NCBI RefSeq assembly: GCF_014280965.1
Contig: NZ_JACODZ010000005.1
Location: 434,001 to 498,000, forward strand
DNA: 64,000 nucleotides
Direction: 5' to 3'
Origin: Echinicola salinicaeni
GTDB taxonomy: Bacteria > Bacteroidota > Bacteroidia > Cytophagales > Cyclobacteriaceae
This document shows, piece after piece, positions 61,501 to 64,000 of the stretch. A program made the translations under genes and the position numbers. Positions within the stretch are counted from its first letter, which is position 1; every line of letters begins with the position of its first letter. Below the pieces are notes generated by a model, which saw only the letters and a list, made by a program, of their open reading frames with translations, was not told the DNA's origin and did not search any database.

Positions 61501-61523
61501 CTGACCGATCGTTTAACCGGTTT
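61501..61523. promoter_or_regulatory. Dyad-rich site 110-130 bp upstream of the efflux adaptor
   Basis: CTGACCGATCGTTTAACCGG contains the palindromes CGATCG and AACCGGTT (the latter ending at 61522). ACCGATCG-type sites are common operators of TetR-family repressors of efflux pumps, so this is a candidate; evidence is sequence shape only. Confidence 0.3.
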
Positions 61524-61759
61524 TCTGTTGAAGATTGATTAAAATGGAGGGAAATTTAGAAGCAAGAAATCCGTAATTTGGACTCTTTTAAATTTACCTG
61601 CAATCCATTTTCATTCTACCAACCTCAACCGAGTGATTAATGAAGAAATGCCTTGAGATCTTATACCTCACAGGACACTACTTCAATGAGTGTGGAATAT
61701 AAAACTTAAAGGCTAGCAAGATTTATGTTTTATCATAAACGAGAACTTTGCCCACTTTT

Positions 61760-61819
61760 CGATCAGTAATTGCAAAAATATATTTTTTGCGATTCGACGG
61801 TCATATTATTACATGATCG
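61760..61819. promoter_or_regulatory. Nested inverted repeats upstream of the efflux operon
   Basis: Outer arms CGATCAGTAAT (61760-61770) and ATTACATGATCG (61808-61819) pair with one extra base. Inside lies the near-palindrome GCAAAAATATATTTTTTGC. It may be an operator or a folded leader; the distance to the adaptor gene (about 370 bp) is large. Confidence 0.35.
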
Positions 61820-62092
61820 GTTATAATTTTGTCCAAAAATTCCACACTTTTAACGAACATCAAAATTTATACCAAAAAAAACAACACTAAAACCCTTCAA
61901 GAACAAAACAATAGAAAACACATAAAAAAACGGGACTACATAATCAATATCCACATATGGTTTCGTTTTAACGCAAAATATTAAATCAAATTTTGATATT
62001 TTTATTTTAACACCTCAAAATTAGGGCTTAACACCTATTATTTTTCACCGTTATTATGTTAAAAACAATACTTTTTGGCTCAAACCCATCAA

Positions 62093-62296
62093 TCACCTTA
62101 GTTCGTCCAAATCATAGTCTTTCCCTACCCCCCACCTAAGGAGTTCTTCCATTTCATAAATTTCCAATGTATCCCTATCCTTCACTTTAAAGTTATCTCT
62201 TCCCAACTTGGCCAAGACTTCCAACTCTCTTTTTTCACCATAATTGGTCAAACAATAAACTCTTCCTACTCTTAAATTATCCAATGATATTGCCAT
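62093..62296 (-). CDS. Small hypothetical protein, 67 residues
   Basis: The likely start is MAISLDNLRVGRVYCLTNYG at 62296; a longer in-frame start at 62353 adds a segment unlike the compact body. The sequence has a SH3-like or KOW-like look: LRVGRVYCLTNYGEKRELEV, LAKLGRDNFKVKDRDTLEIY, EMEELLRWGVGKDYDLDELR, with an acidic C-terminus. I do not recognise a named family. It stands alone between the efflux operon control region and the serine biosynthesis gene, in AT-rich surroundings whose composition it clearly departs from, which supports its being coding. Confidence 0.65.
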   Translation of the reverse strand: MAISLDNLRVGRVYCLTNYGEKRELEVLAKLGRDNFKVKDRDTLEIYEMEELLRWGVGKDYDLDELR

Positions 62297-62353
62297 AGTA
62301 AATATTTTCTGAATACAGTGATAATTGCTCTTTTTCACCCCCAACATTTCCAA

Positions 62354-62658
62354 CTTGGTTTATTTAGAATATGAATTAGTTATTCCTTCAAAAAGAACAA
62401 TTGAACAGCCAAAATTAGTCCATAATTAAGGAACTTTCACAAGAAATAAGCTGGATAATTTTTTGTTCAAGAAAACATATAATATCCCTCCTTTAACAAT
62501 TACCCCCCCTATCTTCTCTATTTCGCAGATTACCGATAAAAACAGGACCTAAACAGCAAAATCGAAACAAAAAATTAAAAGTATTTTTCGTAACAAACTC
62601 GCAAATATTTTGATAAAATACTAAATTTACAGCCTAATCATTAAAAGTTCACCACAAA
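62354..62658. other. AT-rich intergenic stretch before the serine biosynthesis gene
   Basis: 305 bp of AT-rich sequence with no coding frame. Near the right end TAAATTTA (62622-62629) is a seven-of-eight -7-like match without a good -33 partner. Nothing else is recognised. Confidence 0.4.
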
Positions 62659-64000
62659 ATGACCATGATTAAAAAGTTTATCATCGATTTTGACAGTACA
62701 TTTACTCAAGTTGAAGCCTTGGATATTCTTGGGGAAATCAGCTTGCGAAATGATCCAAAAAGAGATGAAAAATTACAAGCGATAAAAGACATCACTGACT
62801 TGGGCATGGAGGGCAAAGTTTCCCTCAGAGAGAGCCTAGAAAAGAGAATTGAAATCCTTTGTGCCAATAAAGGCCAAATTCAAGAATTAGTTGAAGAGCT
62901 AAGCAAGAAAATTTCCAAATCCTTCCAAAGGAACAAAGAGTTCATTCAGGATAATGCGGAAAACATATACATTATCTCCAATGGCTTCAAAGATTTCATC
63001 ACTCCTGTAGTAGCTAAATATGGTGTTGATGAAAACAATGTATTTGCTAACGAATTTGTTTACGATTCGGATGGAAATATTGTTGACTTCAACCGAGACA
63101 ACTTGCTCTCCAAAAACAACGGAAAGCCTGAGACCATAAAAACATTAAACCTTGAAGGAGATGTTTATGTAATTGGTGATGGTTATACAGATTATGAAAT
63201 CAAGGCTTCAGGCCTAGCCAATAAGTTTTACGCATTTACAGAAAACATCAACCGTCCTAAAGTTTCTTCCAAGGCTGACCATATAGCCCCAAGTCTTGAC
63301 GAAATTTTGTATGTTAACAAAATGAATAAAAAATACTCTTACCCTAAAAGCCGGATCAATGTACTCCTGCTTGAAAACGTCCACCCTATAGGGGTAGAAT
63401 TAATGAAGCAAGAAGGTTACAACGTAGAAGTTGTAAGTTCTGCGATGTCTGAAGAGGAGCTCTGCGAAAAAATCAAAACGGTATCTATCATTGGTATCCG
63501 ATCAAAAACTCAGATCACCAAAAAGGTTTTGGAAAACGCAAACAGATTGATCGCAGTAGGTGCCTTCTGCATTGGAACTAACCAAATAGACCTTGAAACT
63601 TGTCAAGAAAAAGGTATAGCAGTATTCAATGCCCCTTTCAGTAATACCCGATCCGTGGTGGAATTGGCCATTTCTGAAATCATCTTTTTAATGAGAAATC
63701 TTCATGACAATTCATTGAAGATGCACCAGGGAATTTGGAATAAATCTGCTACTGGAAGCTTTGAGGTAAGAGGCAAAAAGCTCGGTATAATCGGTTATGG
63801 AAATATCGGTGCCCAACTTTCTGTTTTGGCAGAAAACATGGGAATGAACGTTTTCTATTATGACATAGTAGAAAGATTAGCACTCGGAAATGCAACCAAA
63901 ATAGACTCTTTGGATGAGTTACTAGAAACATGTGACATCATTTCCCTTCACGTAGATGGACGCAAGGAGAACAAAAATATCCTCGATAAGGATAAGATTG
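62659..64000 (+). CDS. serA: Phosphoserine phosphatase-like/3-phosphoglycerate dehydrogenase fusion (3' end outside window)
   Basis: 447 codons are visible and the frame is still open at the edge. The N-terminal half (about 1-215) is a HAD phosphatase of SerB type: motif I FIIDFDSTFTQVEALDILG, motif II IISNGFKDFITP, and motif III/IV VIGDGYTDYEIKASG. The C-terminal half (from about 230) is a D-isomer-specific 2-hydroxyacid dehydrogenase of SerA type: NVLLLENVHPIGVELMKQEG, SIIGIRSKTQITKKVLENAN, VGAFCIGTNQIDLETCQEKG, NAPFSNTRSVVELAISEIIF and the NAD-binding KLGIIGYGNIGAQLSVLAEN. The two enzymes catalyse the first and last steps of serine synthesis. The start is ATG 62659 or 62665. Confidence 0.92.
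   Translation, partial: MTMIKKFIIDFDSTFTQVEALDILGEISLRNDPKRDEKLQAIKDITDLGMEGKVSLRESLEKRIEILCANKGQIQELVEELSKKISKSFQRNKEFIQDNAENIYIISNGFKDFITPVVAKYGVDENNVFANEFVYDSDGNIVDFNRDNLLSKNNGKPETIKTLNLEGDVYVIGDGYTDYEIKASGLANKFYAFTENINRPKVSSKADHIAPSLDEILYVNKMNKKYSYPKSRINVLLLENVHPIGVELMKQEGYNVEVVSSAMSEEELCEKIKTVSIIGIRSKTQITKKVLENANRLIAVGAFCIGTNQIDLETCQEKGIAVFNAPFSNTRSVVELAISEIIFLMRNLHDNSLKMHQGIWNKSATGSFEVRGKKLGIIGYGNIGAQLSVLAENMGMNVFYYDIVERLALGNATKIDSLDELLETCDIISLHVDGRKENKNILDKDKI

Larger units (their letters stand above)
61392..62092. other. Regulatory-looking region upstream of the efflux operon
   Basis: 701 bp without a gene, mostly AT-rich. Dyads are frequent: CGATCG and AACCGGTT within 61501-61530, a nested inverted repeat at 61760-61819 and a near-palindrome GCAAAAATATATTTTTTGC at 61772-61790, whose left half doubles as a -7-like box on the minus strand. 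I see no tetR-like or other regulator gene here. Confidence 0.5.

Noticed and set aside
1-64000. tRNA, rRNA, insertion sequences or prophage genes
   Set aside because: No tRNA-like TTCGA arm with matching acceptor, no rRNA segment, transposase, integrase or phage structural gene was recognised on either strand.

Overview
The window is chromosomal DNA from an AT-rich member of the Bacteroidota, most likely a marine Cytophagales bacterium of the Cyclobacterium/Algoriphagus/Echinicola group. The assignment is inferred from three SusC/SusD pairs, a hybrid two-component sensor with a sugar-binding domain, an ECF-sigma/FecR pair, a CHU_C-type (type IX secretion) C-terminus, a histone H1-like small protein, a cytochrome b/flavoprotein/iron-sulfur sdhCAB operon and promoters of the TTG-N19-21-TANNTTTG type. 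No rRNA, tRNA, CRISPR array, insertion sequence or prophage was recognised. Both ends cut a gene: a LacI-family regulator on the left and a SerB-like/SerA fusion on the right.

Layout. 1-5.8 kb: a minus-strand SusC/SusD pair followed by a LacI-family regulator (substrate unknown). 5.8-7.1 kb: a gene-free stretch rich in short repeats, including an 11-bp tandem repeat. 7.1-9 kb: a DUF6600-type protein with a very basic tail, and a 59-residue histone H1-like protein. 9-17.1 kb: a second carbohydrate-uptake locus on the minus strand (FecR, STN-type SusC, SusD, DUF1080 hydrolase), with its likely ECF sigma factor divergent. 17.2-18.4 kb: exported methionine sulfoxide reductases MsrA and MsrB. 18.9-33 kb: a fructan utilisation locus on the plus strand, made of a hybrid sensor/regulator, SusC, SusD, two GH32 fructanases, a sugar-porter MFS permease and a PfkB-type (fructo)kinase. 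The logic is import of fructan pieces through SusC/D, cleavage by GH32 enzymes at the surface or in the periplasm, fructose import by the MFS permease and phosphorylation. The 684 bp between regulator and susC carry four copies of a CATAAAC motif, a candidate regulator-binding array.

33-39 kb: an exported Gfo/Idh/MocA oxidoreductase, two related small beta-barrel proteins separated by a repeat-like element, and a compact operon of sodium:solute symporter, GNAT acetyltransferase and alanine/ornithine-type racemase. 39-42.5 kb: sdhCAB with a clear promoter. 42.9-51.3 kb (plus): a large type IX-secreted fibronectin-like protein, a DCC-family protein, fabD, bioA, a HopJ-family protein, a secreted beta-propeller-like protein and a four-helix membrane protein. 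51.3-55.2 kb: a MATE exporter, folK and sppA. 55.5-61.4 kb: a complete RND efflux operon (adaptor, permease, outer-membrane factor). 62.1 kb to the end: a small conserved-looking hypothetical protein and the serine biosynthesis fusion gene.

Most interesting for follow-up are the CATAAAC cluster upstream of the fructan susC, the transporter-acetyltransferase-racemase operon, the unassigned propeller protein with its membrane neighbour, and the 11-bp tandem repeat.
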